Positions 30,422 to 41,049 of a stretch of 64,000 bases of DNA are shown here, in pieces. Origin of the DNA: Ischnura elegans. Lineage: Eukaryota > Arthropoda > Insecta > Odonata > Coenagrionidae. Below the pieces are notes generated by a model that had not been told where the DNA came from, did no database searches, and saw nothing but the letters and a program-made list of their open reading frames with translations. Where the stretch lies: positions 12,046,001 to 12,110,000 of the forward strand of contig NC_060246.1 in assembly GCF_921293095.1 (NCBI RefSeq). The letters run 5' to 3'. Both the position numbers and the translations under genes were made by a program. The first letter of the stretch is position 1. Each line of letters begins with the position of its first letter.

Positions 30422-30990
30422 AAGGGAACTCATGTTTATTGTTTTTTTATAAAATCGTCGAATCCTTCCTTCGATACCTTTTTTAGCATTAATTTTTTTC
30501 TTATCATCGCTCCGTAAACAGCCCGTTTATGGCCGCAGCCAATAACAAGAATCAACGACTAACTACTTACGACTAACACCTACCCCGACGGGAATCGAAC
30601 CCGCGACCTTCGGATTTACAGGCATGGACTTTTCCCCGCCTCTACCGACGCCGGTCGACTACTTACTACGCCACAATTTTCATGGTATTTTCACCGACAA
30701 TTTGCCATTCCATCGTATTCTATACGTCCTGTATAAACACTGATATTCATTTGTCTGTTGTATCTCTTTTTTATACTACGTAGGTGTCAACCATGGTTAC
30801 TCCCGTATTTGTGCGTTTACACCGCGATGGTATGATAGTAATTTTCCGTTTACACAGTGCGTTTACGATTTGTACCATTGTTTCTTAAAACGTCATGTAA
30901 ACGCAAAAATCGTTTTTCTTCTGACTTTATTGTTTGTTTCGTATCGCTCGACTTTACTTCGACGAAGCGAAGATATATATATATTTGATA
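30421..30990 (+). repeat. Dispersed repeat D, copy 1
   Basis: Shares with 31836-32410 and 36370-36910: a GGGTTGG-containing start, GAAGGGAA(C/T)TCATGTTTATT, TATAAAATCG..GAA.CCTCCTTTGATA, CATTTGTCTGT.GTATC, TATACTACGTAGGTGTC.ACCATGG and CGTTTACACAGT..GTTTACGATTTGTACC. It is interrupted by a tRNA-derived SINE (30540-30670). Non-coding. Confidence 0.85.
30530..30665 (-). mobile_element. tRNA-derived SINE
   Basis: On the minus strand: CGACCGGCGTCGGTAGAGGC (tRNA-like 5' part with A-box region), then GGTCGCGGGTTCGATTCCCG with an exact B box GGTTCGATTCC (30591-30601), spaced as in a Pol III promoter. A related sequence is at 48810-48990 (GGCCTCGGTGGCGGCGGGG, GGTCGCGGGTTCGAGTCCCG). It lies inside repeat D copy 1, which the other two copies lack at this point. 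Confidence 0.7.
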
Positions 30991-31835
30991 ATTTAATGTA
31001 GTGTATCAAAATTGTATATGTGGCGACGATTCAAGGAAGTATTTATAGCAGGCGATGGTACGAGATATGGCATTTTTTTTATTTGAAATACTTTTTGTAT
31101 GGGATCGATTAAACTTTTTTCGTGAACTTGGTTAGAAGAATGGTCAGTGTATAACACACCGTAGGTTACCCTAATTCGAGATTATTAATTTCATAAAATC
31201 AATTGAAATACCATTGCGGAATCGATGTTTGTAGCATACCCACACAATGTCTAGGATTTTGTGACAATTTTCTTCGAATGACTTTCCTATTGAAGGAACT
31301 CATTGTCATGACAACTCCTCGGACTAAACCATGCATGTTCATCCAGTTTTATTTCCTCGTATTGTAAATTGCAAATATTACAAGATCGGTAAACTTTTAT
31401 GCACATTCACACGTCGTGTGGCCTATAGTGTTTATATGATATGGAATATTATTTTTCCAAGTGTTTACTATTTTTTTTCCTTCTGTGAACTTGTATCCTG
31501 TAAATGGTAAGACTTAGGGTGAGCATAAATTGCCAGACAGCTAACAATCCAATACCACATTAGTGATATTATATTCGTAGATATGGTCAATGTATTCTTC
31601 TTAGAATAATTTTCTGCTAGCCTCTCGAAAATCTCAACGAATAACAACTTCTTCGTAGGGTTATATGACACCTTATTAGCGTTAAAAATCAAACACGACC
31701 GGCATTTATGTTTAATGGAAAATATAATTATGGGAAAAGAAAGTGTTTAGATATAGTGATACGTATCACTATTACAAACTAAAGAAATGAGTTCCTGTGA
31801 GTAGTTTTTAAATTAATGTTTGAAAACGCAACCCG
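30990..31835. other. Non-coding sequence between repeat D copies
   Basis: AT-rich, with an (AT)n run near 30973-30983. No ORF or repeat I would support. Confidence 0.35.
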
Positions 31836-32410
31836 TTGGGTTGGATTTCAATGAAGGGAATTCATATTTATTGCTTCTTTTATAATATCGCCGAAGCCTC
31901 CTTTGATATCTTTTTCACTACTTACTTTCGACTTTTGCACTGCTGACTCCGCCACAATTTTCAAATATAATAGTTTTCCCAGTACATCGCCATGCATCTT
32001 AAATCCTTTTTACGCTTATGAATGTTGCGACAATAGTCGCAACCCCTTCTTCGCTTACACTTTAATGTTAAATTCGTATTTCCCCGTTTTCATGTCATTT
32101 TTACCGACTAATTTCCATTCCATGGCGTACTACAGCGTCGTGTATACTTACTGTGGCGTACTTAAACGTCGTGTATACACACAGATATTCATTTGTCTGT
32201 AGTATCCTATTTTTTTATACTACGTAGGTGTCGACCATGGAGACTACCACACTTACGCGTTTACACAGCGATGGTGTGACCGTAATTTTTCGTTTACACA
32301 GCTCGTAAACGATCTGTACCATTGTGTCACAAAACGTCATCTAAATACGCGCTGATCTTTTATTTGTTGTTTTTCGCTTGCCTCTGTGACGAAACGAATT
32401 AATCTAGTAA
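31836..32410 (+). repeat. Dispersed repeat D, copy 2
   Basis: Begins GGGTTGGATTTCAATGAAGGGAATTCATATTT and follows copy 1 block by block, including TACTACGTAGGTGTCGACCATGG (32218 on) and AACGATCTGTACCATTGTG. Its start carries only one GGGTTGG, not the array. Confidence 0.85.
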
Positions 32411-32569
32411 ATAAAAAAATTATGGCAACGACTGAAGGAAGTATTTAGCAGGTAATGGTAGGAGATATGGAATATTTTCTTAATCTTCCGTTCGTCAGAT
32501 GATTGCGGATGTATCGCTTAACACCAGTTTCATTTATCTGTTACTCACGGGTCAACCCATTAACGATGC

Positions 32570-33595
32570 CCCTACTTTATACTTTATTGGTTATGGAAAG
32601 TAGCAAACTGACTTATAGAATAAATCACTAAAATATGTAATATATGCTGACGACACAACTTTCCTAAATAATAGTTCAGATCTATTGACACTAAAAACAT
32701 AAACTGAAAACACTTTCTCAGGCCTCCTTATGGTTCAGGGCAAACGGATTTTTACTCAATGAAAGTAAAACCCAAAGTCTTCTTTTTAGTTTAAGGAACA
32801 TATCTGACCATCACGAACTAGAAACTGTTAATAAATTTTTAGGGATTCCTATTGATAATAGATTGACCTGGGAACCACACACAAAATATATCAGCCAGGC
32901 TTTCAAGAGTTATTTTCTTAATTCGAAATTTAAAAAGACATGTTCCTATTAATTATGTAAGATCAGCTTAATTTTGTCTACTTTCAAAGTATAGTGGCAT
33001 ATGGTATTTTGTTCTGAGGTAGTAGCTGCCATGCACAGGAAATTTTACTCCTGCAGAAGAAAATTGTCAGAATAATAACACACTCTAACAAATTGGAACA
33101 TTGTAAACCCTTATTCATTCAATTGCAGTGTTTGACAGTAATAAACTTGTATATTTATAATGTATTATCGTATATCCGAAATAATGTTTCAAATTTACCA
33201 TTGAGAGGAGATGCACACAATTATAATACCAGTGTAGCACTTATGTAGATGTACCCTATCAAAGGCTGTCCATGTCACAAAACTCTTCTTTAGTTCTTGG
33301 TTTAAAGATGTACAATAAAATTAATGTAGATTTAAAAGAATTACCTGTAAATATATGTGAAGCTAAACTGTACAAATTACTTGTAAACAATCCTTTTTAC
33401 ACTCTTGATGAATTTTTTGATGGCACTGCATTGTAATACATGTATTTTATCTCTGTTCTTTGTATTCTAATCAATATTGCACATAGTCAAGTAATGTACA
33501 TGTATCTTGATGTTTATTTTGTATTTGACGTTGTCTATTACTGAAACGTTAAACAACAATAAAATCTTTTTATTATTTATTATTATTAATATTCA
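32570..33595 (+). mobile_element. LINE 3' fragment, decayed
   Basis: Starts just upstream of the catalytic motif (VIYADDTTFLNNSSDLLTL, about 32641) and keeps the thumb (VNKFLGIPIDNRLTWEPH, 32830-32885) and the EHCKPLFIQLQCLTVINLYI block (33100-33155) in broken frames. It ends AACAATAAAATCTTTTTATTATTTATTATTA. Same family as the LINEs at 1.3 and 25.5 kb, but with more lesions. Confidence 0.8.
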
Positions 33596-34730
33596 GTATC
33601 GCAAGATCAACTTGGCCACAAATAATCCTTTCAATTTATATTAAGACGTGGAGATTTCAATACTTGTACATACCTTGTTTATTAATCCAAGCTTATCCTA
33701 GTATATTTAGTATATGTACTCTTTTAGCGCATGAATCCAGTTAAAAGTTTCAACATTCTCTTGATGATTCCTAGATTCGTTAAAGCTTTACTGACAGTTC
33801 CTTATAGTTTTACCTCATAATTCAGGAATGCAGGGTGTGAATGGCATAACTTTTTCAGTGGTAATTAGCAATAAGCAGGAGACGAGTTCTATAACAATGA
33901 GGCGGTTCATTACAATTTATTAATTAAAGGGGATAGGAAAAATATATGTATAGGAATTAATAATGTAGGTGATGAATAGGGTACGTATCCTTGCAAGATC
34001 GTCTGTCGTGTAAGGGTTTTAAATTGGGGAGGGATAGGTATAAAGTGTTGTAATCAGACAGTGAGATTCCTAATTTATTAATTATTCAATTTGAGAAATT
34101 TATTTTTGACAGGTTCAAGCTGGATTTTCTGTATTATGATACGGTGACCAGTTAAGAACTGAATATATTCCAATTTGCAATGTACCAAAGCATGAATATT
34201 GTTAATTTTTTCTCAGATTCTCATCATGAATTCTACATTCTTTTAGCTTCCTTGATTTAGTTATGCAGTCAACACGATCCGTGGGCTAGTTCTTAGGCGT
34301 AATTATTGTTGAATGAATTTTTGTTATTGTGGTTCATAGTTTACCTTATTACTTCACAGTATGAATGTTGTGTATGCTCAAGAAATTTGTGCTTGTATGT
34401 ATCTGTAGTTCTCGCCTCCACAAGTATGATAATCTTGCTGCAGAATTGACTCTGTTTCCTCAAAATTTGAGATATTGTCACTGTGGAGCCCGGCTCTTTT
34501 AGGAAGTTTTTGTAGTAATTCAGCCCTACCAAGCCGTACTTTGACTGATATGAATACCATGGTATACAATAAAATTATGCTGATAATGTGTGCTAAAGAT
34601 TCTCAATAGTCAATGATTTACATGACTTGGCATCGGTATACAACGATTGGAAGTTCTCCTGAGGAAAATTTGAAGAAGAAATTTCTATGGACATTTTATT
34701 ATTTTGGAAATTTTCCCTATTGAATTGTAG
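33596..34730. other. Intergenic or intronic, nothing recognised
   Basis: No supported gene or repeat. If the exon at 34731 is real, part of this is an intron ending TTGAATTGTAG. Confidence 0.35.
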
Positions 34731-34922
34731 GTGGCCCCATCAGATGGCTTCCTGAGGTTCATCTGTCTGGACAAGCAAATCAGGATGTTCAAGGATCAGT
34801 GTCTCCAGGCACGCTCCTCCTGCCTGCAAGAGTTCCTTTTGGAGATTAAGCAGGCCACGGAAAAACAGCTGCTTGACGCTGGATTTGAGCAAAATCCTCT
34901 ACAAAGTGAGTTCTTCATTAAG
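34731..34922 (+). CDS. Possible internal exon of an unidentified host gene
   Basis: I do not recognise the product. A polypyrimidine-poor but usable acceptor (TTGTAG) precedes GTG GCC CCA; the frame is open for exactly 64 codons to a donor AAG|GTAACT. The peptide is mixed-composition and globular in character: SDGFLRFICLDKQIRMFKDQ, then SSCLQEFLLEIKQATEKQLL, then EQNPLQSEFFIK. It looks amphipathic-helical in the middle. Length divisible by three and good composition support a phase-0 exon. Its partner exons are not identified; 37594-37705 is one possibility. Confidence 0.4.
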
Positions 34923-34959
34923 GTAACTGCATGTGGAAAATGATATTCTTAACCCTTCT

Positions 34960-35365
34960 TTGGGCACATAAAATCTTGTTATGTGGTTGGGTGTGTGGGC
35001 CACACTGATGGCCCAAATTCAATTTATTTTAATTTCCTTAAGTGTTCAACATTTCGTAAAAAAGTTTTTTTCTAATAATAAATTTAGACTTTGTTTATTG
35101 ACCTTCAGATCTAAAAAAATGTACAATACTGTTGAACGAACTGCAAAACTGACTTGAGCACCCTTTAAAACCTATGTTTAGACACGTTGGTTGTCACGAT
35201 GGCCCCACATTTACCTCTATGACCTTTGACCTCAGTATTAGCCTTGGAGGTCAAATAGTGGATAAGACGAGTATTTGGACACTACCAATGACTTGGGCAC
35301 CCTTTAAAACCCATGGATCACCACCTTTGTTGGTATCCTATTCTTTTTTCCACCCTTACCCACAC
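34960..35365. other. Non-coding, with a DR1-like site and a short direct repeat
   Basis: GCACCCTTTAAAACC(T/C)ATG occurs twice (about 35158 and 35295). TGACCTTTGACCT at 35220-35232 is a perfect direct repeat of the nuclear-receptor half-site with one-base spacing, probably by chance. Confidence 0.35.
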
Positions 35366-35735
35366 AGCAGAGGATATTCCAATAATATCCCATTTTGATT
35401 CCCAATATTCCAATTTCCTCCCAGGGATATTGCGAATCATTATGGGATATTCCTGGAATATCCTATTTTGATCCCCTATATTCCTATTTCGTCCCAGTGT
35501 TGTAAATAGTTACTGGGAGGACGATGGTTATAGATTCACAAGGAGTGATAAATGAACACGACCACACGTGTTGAATAACATGGCAAACTGCGGTTTATTA
35601 AAAGAACCAACTTCCGGTGAAGAACAAAACAAGTGAATACAGAAATACGACAGTTGGGAGATTACCACTTATTCAAAAACAATCATAACACCCAGGGACA
35701 TTGCGAACCATTTTGGGATATTTGCGGAATGTTTT
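35366..35735. repeat. GGGATATTCC-type short repeat, interrupted
   Basis: Variants of (T)GGGATATT(C/G)C and AATATCCCATTTTGATTCCC recur at 35366-35500 and again at 35692-35730 (CCCAGGGACATTGCGAACCA, GGGATATTTGCGGAATG). About 180 unrelated bases (35510-35690) split the two parts and may be an insertion. Confidence 0.5.
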
Positions 35736-35739
35736 TTTA

Positions 35740-36369
35740 CAAAGGGCATTTGTGTATGTACAGGGACACCGACTTACAAAAAATATTGGGGGGGCCCAAA
35801 CCGTGGATCTTGCCCCGGGAAGTTTTGTAAGTAGTGAGGTTCAAGTTTTTTAAGCATTTTAGAAGAGTCATATGATCAACATTAGAGCCAGCTGGAGTGG
35901 GGGTAAAGCAAACTACCTTTTGAAAATAAGAAGTTGGATGAAGCCGAGTATCAGATGGGCATGCCGCTGAAGTGGCGTTTGGTAGATAAGAATGTATACA
36001 TCAGTCAGAAATCCATCGTAGCAGTGTACATGCTGAGACGGCATGCAATCATTTTTTTGCAAGCTGGTGTGTCCCCTTAGAATATTTTGAAAGTGATGTT
36101 AGTTGAATCAAGTATATGCCCAAATTGTTTCCATGAAATTAAAATATTCCATTAATCAGCTAAATTCCTGTTTGAATCCTTTAAAGGAAATCACAATTAC
36201 TCGCCAAAATCTTGGGTTTCCTGCTGCATAGGCAGAGGATGCTGCATGCCATTGAATTATCACCTGCTAATTTTTTTTTTAAATGAAACTACCATATTGT
36301 GTAGCCAATTGGGGCGTTGGCCTTGGAGTGAATTTTGACTACCTTTTCCACGTTGTCCAGTCCCATTTC
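35740..36369. other. Nothing recognised
   Basis: No gene, TIR or tandem repeat that I would support. Confidence 0.35.
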
Positions 36370-36910
36370 TGGGTTGGGTTGGTTCTAGCTTAAGGGAATT
36401 CATGTTCAATTTTATAATATCGACCATGCCTTCCTTTGAAATCTTTTTCGTTACTGACTCCGCCACAAATTTATCAAATAATAGTTATCCTAGTGCGTTG
36501 CCATGCTTCTTAAGTCCCCTTATACTACGCACATTGCGACAGTGGTCGCAACCACTTGCTCGGTTACACATCAGTGTTGCCTTTGTAATTCCCTGTTTTC
36601 ATCGTGCATTGACCACCAATTTTCCATACCATCGTATCCTAAAACGTCGTGTATTCACGCAGATATTAATTTTTATGGCGTAGTTCCTAACCCTTACATT
36701 ACGCATGTGCTGATCACGGTCACAACCACTCGTGCGTTTGCACTTCAACATTATCATCGTAATTCCCCGTTTACACCCTGTTTGTACCATTCGACCCATT
36801 GTGTTTTAAAAAATTGTGTAAACGCGCAGATCTTAACATTCACGTGTAAACGCACGAGTGTTTGTGACTGTGGTCGCAATATTTATAGTGTGAAGGTGGC
36901 ATGGCTGTAG
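36370..36910 (+). repeat. Dispersed repeat D, copy 3
   Basis: Begins TGGGTTGGGTTGGTTCTAGC then AAGGGAATTCATGTTCAAT, continues with GAAATCTTTTTC, GCCACAAATTTATCAAATAATAG and CCGTTTACACCCTGTTTGTACC, and ends near GTGTAAACGCACGAG. It carries two GGGTT units at the start, intermediate between copies 1 and 2. Confidence 0.8.
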
Positions 36911-36940
36911 AAGCATTGCGATGTGCTGGCCAAGATAACA

Positions 36941-37200
36941 TATGAGTGGGTTGGAAGCCAAGGGGAAAAGCAATTTATTTATTAATAGGGTTAGGTAAAG
37001 TTAATTGTAATAGGAAATACACAAATATTTGTTGCTAAATGAAACGAGTGAGTCTCTGTTCTGTGCAGACATTGAGTGGAAAATCAAATGCACTACTTCT
37101 AAGTATCAAATTGACCTCGTTTATTTTCTATACCTAATTTCTGTACCTAACTCTGAATGGAAAAAAGATATCACTTTTACTCCTTTGCTTCCAACCCACT
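36941..37200. repeat. Short inverted repeat pair (GTGGGTTGGAAGC)
   Basis: TGAGTGGGTTGGAAGCCAAGG at 36941 is mirrored by CCTTTGCTTCCAACCCACTTA at 37180-37201, with weak internal complementarity. Possibly a small MITE of about 260 bases; no TSD was identified. Confidence 0.45.
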
Positions 37201-37593
37201 TATATAAGAAAATTGCGGTGGAATAAGTGGAGGAAAAGAGTTCAAAGGAATTCATAGGCAACAATAGTTACCTATCAATTTTGTTTAATTAAATAACAAT
37301 AAATTTTGCTTGAACTGTCTATGTCTGCTCTTTTATCTCAAGTATTTTTGTTTTTTGAAATAGGTGTCATTATCATGTTGCTTGAATAATTAATGTTTTT
37401 AATTATTTCACATTACTAAAATGCCTTTTTAATTCTCGCATACCAGTGCTAAAGTGGTATAGTAGTAAACGACACATATCCTGGTGTTCTTTGGTGTTGT
37501 GAATAAGAAAAACTTGATTTTTCGAGGGTTTTAAATGAATAATTCTAGTTATTAGTATAATGTGGAACCAATGAAATTATCCCCATTTTTAGG

Positions 37594-37705
37594 TGTGCAT
37601 GCGGAATTTTCTGGCTGAAAAGGTGCTACATGAAAGCTCATGCCTTAATGAGAAATCAGAAAAACTGAATGATGGTGCTATCCCAAGATCCAAGATGGGG
37701 CTGTA
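37594..37705 (+). CDS. Possible terminal exon, unidentified
   Basis: After ATTTTTAG the frame GTG TGC ATG CGG is open for 37 codons to TAA (37703-37705): VCMRNFLAEKVLHESSCLNE then KSEKLNDGAIPRSK. The phase matches a phase-0 exon such as 34731-34922, but joining the two is speculation. No AATAAA signal follows closely. Confidence 0.2.
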
Positions 37706-37929
37706 ATATTTGTGCGTTTGGAAGAGTGTGAACCACCTCTTATTACTTACTCATTAATAATAGACACTCATTATAATATCAAAGTTGATGTGTTGGATAG
37801 AATTGAAAAATGTGAAAACTGTACGGGCAATAGAAATATTTATAGTGATATTATAGCTCTAGTTGAAGAATGCAAAATTAAAGACTTCAAAAACAAATCT
37901 GTATATGGTTTGTGTTATAAGTGAAAAAA

Positions 37930-39090
37930 ATTCCATCAGCAAGAAGGTAGTATCTGTTTTCACAAATCCGCCCAGGATGAGTACAGATAGTTTATCTTTC
38001 TGATCATTCTTGACAATTATTCTAAATTCTTGACTCTGTTGTATATTTAAATAACGAGAATATTTCGTACAGTAATTGTTGTACGTTGTTTTCAATCAGA
38101 AATGTGAGGAGACCGTTTCCCTTTCATACCCTTCTCCCGCAGCTAGAATAAAAATCCTCCATCCACCCATGCTATCAGGAGTGGCAATTTCCCAACTGAA
38201 TGCATAATTTGCTATATTTATGCTTTCTTAGGTAGGATATGGTATTAGTAGATTCAAAACAATCTCATCTAATCAGACACATGAAAGCAGCCAATTATAG
38301 TTCACCATTTCTTAAGTAAAAGTTCATATGTTGTGATGTAAGGGAAATTGTAGCCAGAGAAATGTCTGTTCACATATGGTTTTGCTTTCTTATGCATTCC
38401 TCTTGAACCGGCACTCTCAACCACAGTCTTCGCACCTCCCTCCATCCGCCTACGAATCTCGACAGAGCGCTCAGGCCTTCCCTCTTGATGGTCAGGACCC
38501 AATAAAACCATAGTTTTATATAGCCTCAAAATCCTTTTCCATGTATGCAATTTCCAACAATTTTCCGGGGGGAGCCCCCGAATCCCCGAGTAAGTCAAAG
38601 GGGGGGTCTCATTGTTAGCCCCAGCCGAGGGCTCCAAACACATCAGTCAGCTCCTGGGTAAAGAATGAGAGGTGGAGAGAAACATAGCATCGGCATTAAC
38701 CTGTCCTTAACCTTCCTACGGGCACAAGTGAACTGACAGGCACAGCAATGGCTTTTTTTATTTCTCCGTGCCACTATGCAGCGTAGACCCTTGGAGATGC
38801 TTTTTGTTCACTTTTGGCATTCATGCCGACATATCAGTGGTGGATTATTCAGCATAATAATGGCACAATCAAGCAAAATAAAGGCATTATTAGATAAATA
38901 AGATTTAAAAAACACTGATCTCAAAGAATTCACTTGCCAAAATACATTACGCATAATAAAACTTAATTGGCCAAAGAGCACATTTGTTTGCACCTACATA
39001 GTTGAATCTGTCTGGGGTCGTACGACAGCATACGAAGGGCCAATCTTTAGGACAAAATACATCACATTAGCATTCGACTACATTAATAAT
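37930..39090. other. Nothing firmly recognised
   Basis: A G/C-run palindromic patch at 38565-38615 (GGGGGGAGCCCCCGAATCCCC) resembles MITE ends but has no partner. The 113-codon minus-strand open frame over it has no recognisable domain. Confidence 0.3.
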
Positions 39091-39120
39091 GGTATATATA
39101 TTTTTTTTTAATATCACGAG

Positions 39121-39474
39121 ATGTGGGTCAAATGTAAAGACTGTGATAAAAATTATATAGGCCAAACACGTCAATATTTAAAAAATAGGATCTCACAACA
39201 TAAAGCATCAATTAAGACCAAAATTCAAATTTGTGCATTAGCAGATCATGCAATTACAAACAGTCACTCATTTCGTTTCGAAGAGGCCAAAATTTTAGAT
39301 ACAGAACCAGTTTTATCAAAAAGATTATTCAAAGAAATGTACCACATATCCAGAAATAAAAAAAGCTGCAATAAAAGAACAGACATTACTTACCTTAGCA
39401 AAATTTATCATAATTTAATAAATGACATAACCAACAAAGAAAGAAATCCAAGCAACCAAATTGTAAATAAATAA
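39121..39474 (+). CDS. GIY-YIG endonuclease C-terminal fragment (Penelope-like)
   Basis: The GIY-YIG nuclease makes the target nick for Penelope-like elements. The 117-codon frame starts within the left inverted repeat and contains CKDCDKNYIGQTRQYLKNRI with a Cys pair and the YIG half of the signature (residues 4-23), the conserved Arg region (LKNRISQHKASI) and the downstream LADHAITNSHSF with its His. Then comes a Lys/Asn-rich tail with a catalytic-type Glu (FEEAKILDTEP). The GIY half and the entire reverse transcriptase are absent. The ATG is fortuitous; this is a truncated copy, though with no internal stop. Confidence 0.82.
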   Translation: MWVKCKDCDKNYIGQTRQYLKNRISQHKASIKTKIQICALADHAITNSHSFRFEEAKILDTEPVLSKRLFKEMYHISRNKKSCNKRTDITYLSKIYHNLINDITNKERNPSNQIVNK

Positions 39475-39590
39475 AAACAACATCAGACTTAAAGGTAAAT
39501 TTTGAATATGTATTTCCATGTATTTTAATGTATAACAACTGTAAAATTGCCTGTATTTAACTAATTTTGTATCATACATTATCATTTTTA

Positions 39591-39633
39591 TAGCCCTGAG
39601 GATGGACAAATATAATGTCCGAAACGTAGGCAA
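39591..39633 (+). ncRNA. Hammerhead-ribozyme-like core in the Penelope 3' region
   Basis: GCC then CTGAGGA (39596-39602), a stem-loop with GGAC/GTCC arms, GAAA (39621-39624), CGTA and GGC. This is the order stem I - CUGANGA - stem II - GAAA - minimal stem III - NUH - stem I of type I hammerheads. An extra T before the GGAC arm and a two-base stem III make activity uncertain. Confidence 0.5.
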
Positions 39634-39739
39634 ACTTTGAAAAAATAAATAATATTTACATTTGACCCACATCTCGTGATATAAAAAAAAAAATATATAT
39701 ATACATAATAAGGGGTCGTGAAGTATATAAGTTTGAATT

Positions 39740-40617
39740 AATAATGGTGGTTTAACACTTTCAATGCTGACCACTTAAAAGTCAAAATCATATCCCCGGT
39801 GCAGCAAAATGCATGCATGGCTGCCAAAAGAGCTGGGAAAAATAATGAAAGAATTTTCTTGGCTCTAATTTGTTGGCTATGAATTTTTTTATTTATGACG
39901 TGATATCACGTCACCCGCACGGCAGGATAGACACATGCTTAACACTAGAATGCCGGGAAATTTGTATCCCCTAGAATGCCAGGAGGGTGTCATTTTGACA
40001 CCCATGTTTTTATATGCATGTTATGTCGCAGATTAGTTTTATTTCGGAGTCGATAGAGTCAACTTTTGTTTAATACTGATTTTGTGCCATTATATTTAAA
40101 AAAAACTTAATGTTTTAATAGAGTACCATTGAAGTAAAATTTTTTTTTTTAGAAAAAAATACTCTCCTGGAATGCGGCATCCATCGAAAAGATTGCGCTG
40201 AAACGTCGGAGGACACATGAAAGTGTATTTAAACCTAGACATAATCATCGAATACTTTTTTATAAGTATTTATTTTTCACTGTAATTGGTTAAATTTAAT
40301 GTGCATTAAACAATTAAAATGAATATGACAGGATTGTTTTTCTTTTTATTATTATTGTTAACTTTTTTCAACAATTTTTCGTCATAGAATGTAGAAGTGT
40401 GCTTCATAAGACGAGAATTAAAATAAAACCATTGCGGCCACAAAACTACGAAATTTTTAAAAATAAAATGCAAAAACTTCATATGAACCCGAAAAGAAAT
40501 CGAATGCTTTTTCATACAGACTTACAAAAAGCTTCATCTAAATAGTAGAATCTCTACATTCTGGCACTTTTGGTCTGTTTTGGCTGTAGGTTTAATGACT
40601 TTTCACTTAGCTTCCTC
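39740..40617. other. Non-coding, with piggyBac-like ends and a decayed hammerhead-like stretch
   Basis: TTAACACTTTCAATGCTGACC (39753) and TTAACACTAGAATGCCGGG (39941) resemble piggyBac-type termini in the same orientation, so no complete element can be drawn. CTCCTGGAATGCGGCATCCA...GCTGAAACGTCGGAGG (40165-40213) has CTCC/GGAG stem I arms and GAAACGTC, but the CUGANGA box is mutated. Confidence 0.35.
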
Positions 40618-41045
40618 TGAGGTTACCAATGCATGCATCAGGCGCAGAGCTCAGGGAAACATGTCTTAATAATCACTTATTAAAACTGGCTAAGGTCGGA
40701 AAGTTTTCCTCGTTTGATAAGGTATTAATAATCAATATTTAAGCCAAGCGCTACCAGCTAGCAGGGTACACCGCTATCTGCTAGCAACCTGCGTCGTATC
40801 AGCGCTCAAAGACTCACCCCAAGGTCACCTCACTTGCGGCAGCAGGAACCAGAACGACGTCACACGGAGTTTTCCCATCATTCCTACTTAGCTGTCGCGT
40901 TTTCGAGCGCTTGAAATTTTTCACTTTTCATTCAATCGCGGAAAATAGATATCGTCATTAAAAAATCTAAAAGCATGAAATACGTAATACAGGAGTAATA
41001 ATCTTTCGATTTAGGTAATAAAAAAATAATAGGAAACCACTCTAT
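40618..41045 (+). repeat. 420-bp dispersed repeat, copy 2
   Basis: Direct-orientation match to 3415-3830 from GAGGTTACCAATGCATGCAT through AAACTGGCTAAGGTCGGAAA and AAGCCAAGCGCTACC to ATAGGAAACCACTCTATT. The pogo-like terminus seen next to copy 1 is missing here. Confidence 0.8.
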
Positions 41046-41049
41046 TGAA

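Larger units (their letters stand above)
39093..39703 (+). mobile_element. Penelope-like element 3' fragment inside a 45-bp inverted repeat
   Basis: TATATATTTTTTTTTAATATCACGAGATGTGGGTCAAATGTAAA (39093-39136, given in part) is repeated as its reverse complement at 39660-39703. Between them are a GIY-YIG endonuclease fragment and a 3' region with a hammerhead-like core. Inverted and direct terminal duplications of this type, plus hammerhead motifs, are known for Penelope-like retroelements; the assignment rests on the endonuclease and this layout. Confidence 0.75.

Noticed and set aside
30094-30433. Long open frames of GWVGLG-type and PNPTQ-type repeats on both strands
   Set aside because: They are translations of the (GGGTT)n microsatellite in different frames; a pentamer array without stops is open in all frames.
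30585-30665. True tRNA gene on the minus strand
   Set aside because: The A and B boxes are good, but stems are incomplete and a related head occurs at 48.9 kb with a SINE body and A-rich tail.
35220-35232. Perfect DR1 nuclear-receptor site (TGACCTTTGACCT)
   Set aside because: A 13-base match in 64 kb with no promoter or gene context is weak; not claimed as regulatory.
38302-38643. 113-codon minus-strand open frame
   Set aside because: LRLYKTMVL vaguely recalls LINE RT ends, but the rest does not match and no second motif supports it.
39740-39980. Complete piggyBac-type MITE
   Set aside because: Two TTAACACT-type ends face the same way and no inverted partner with TTAA could be paired with confidence.
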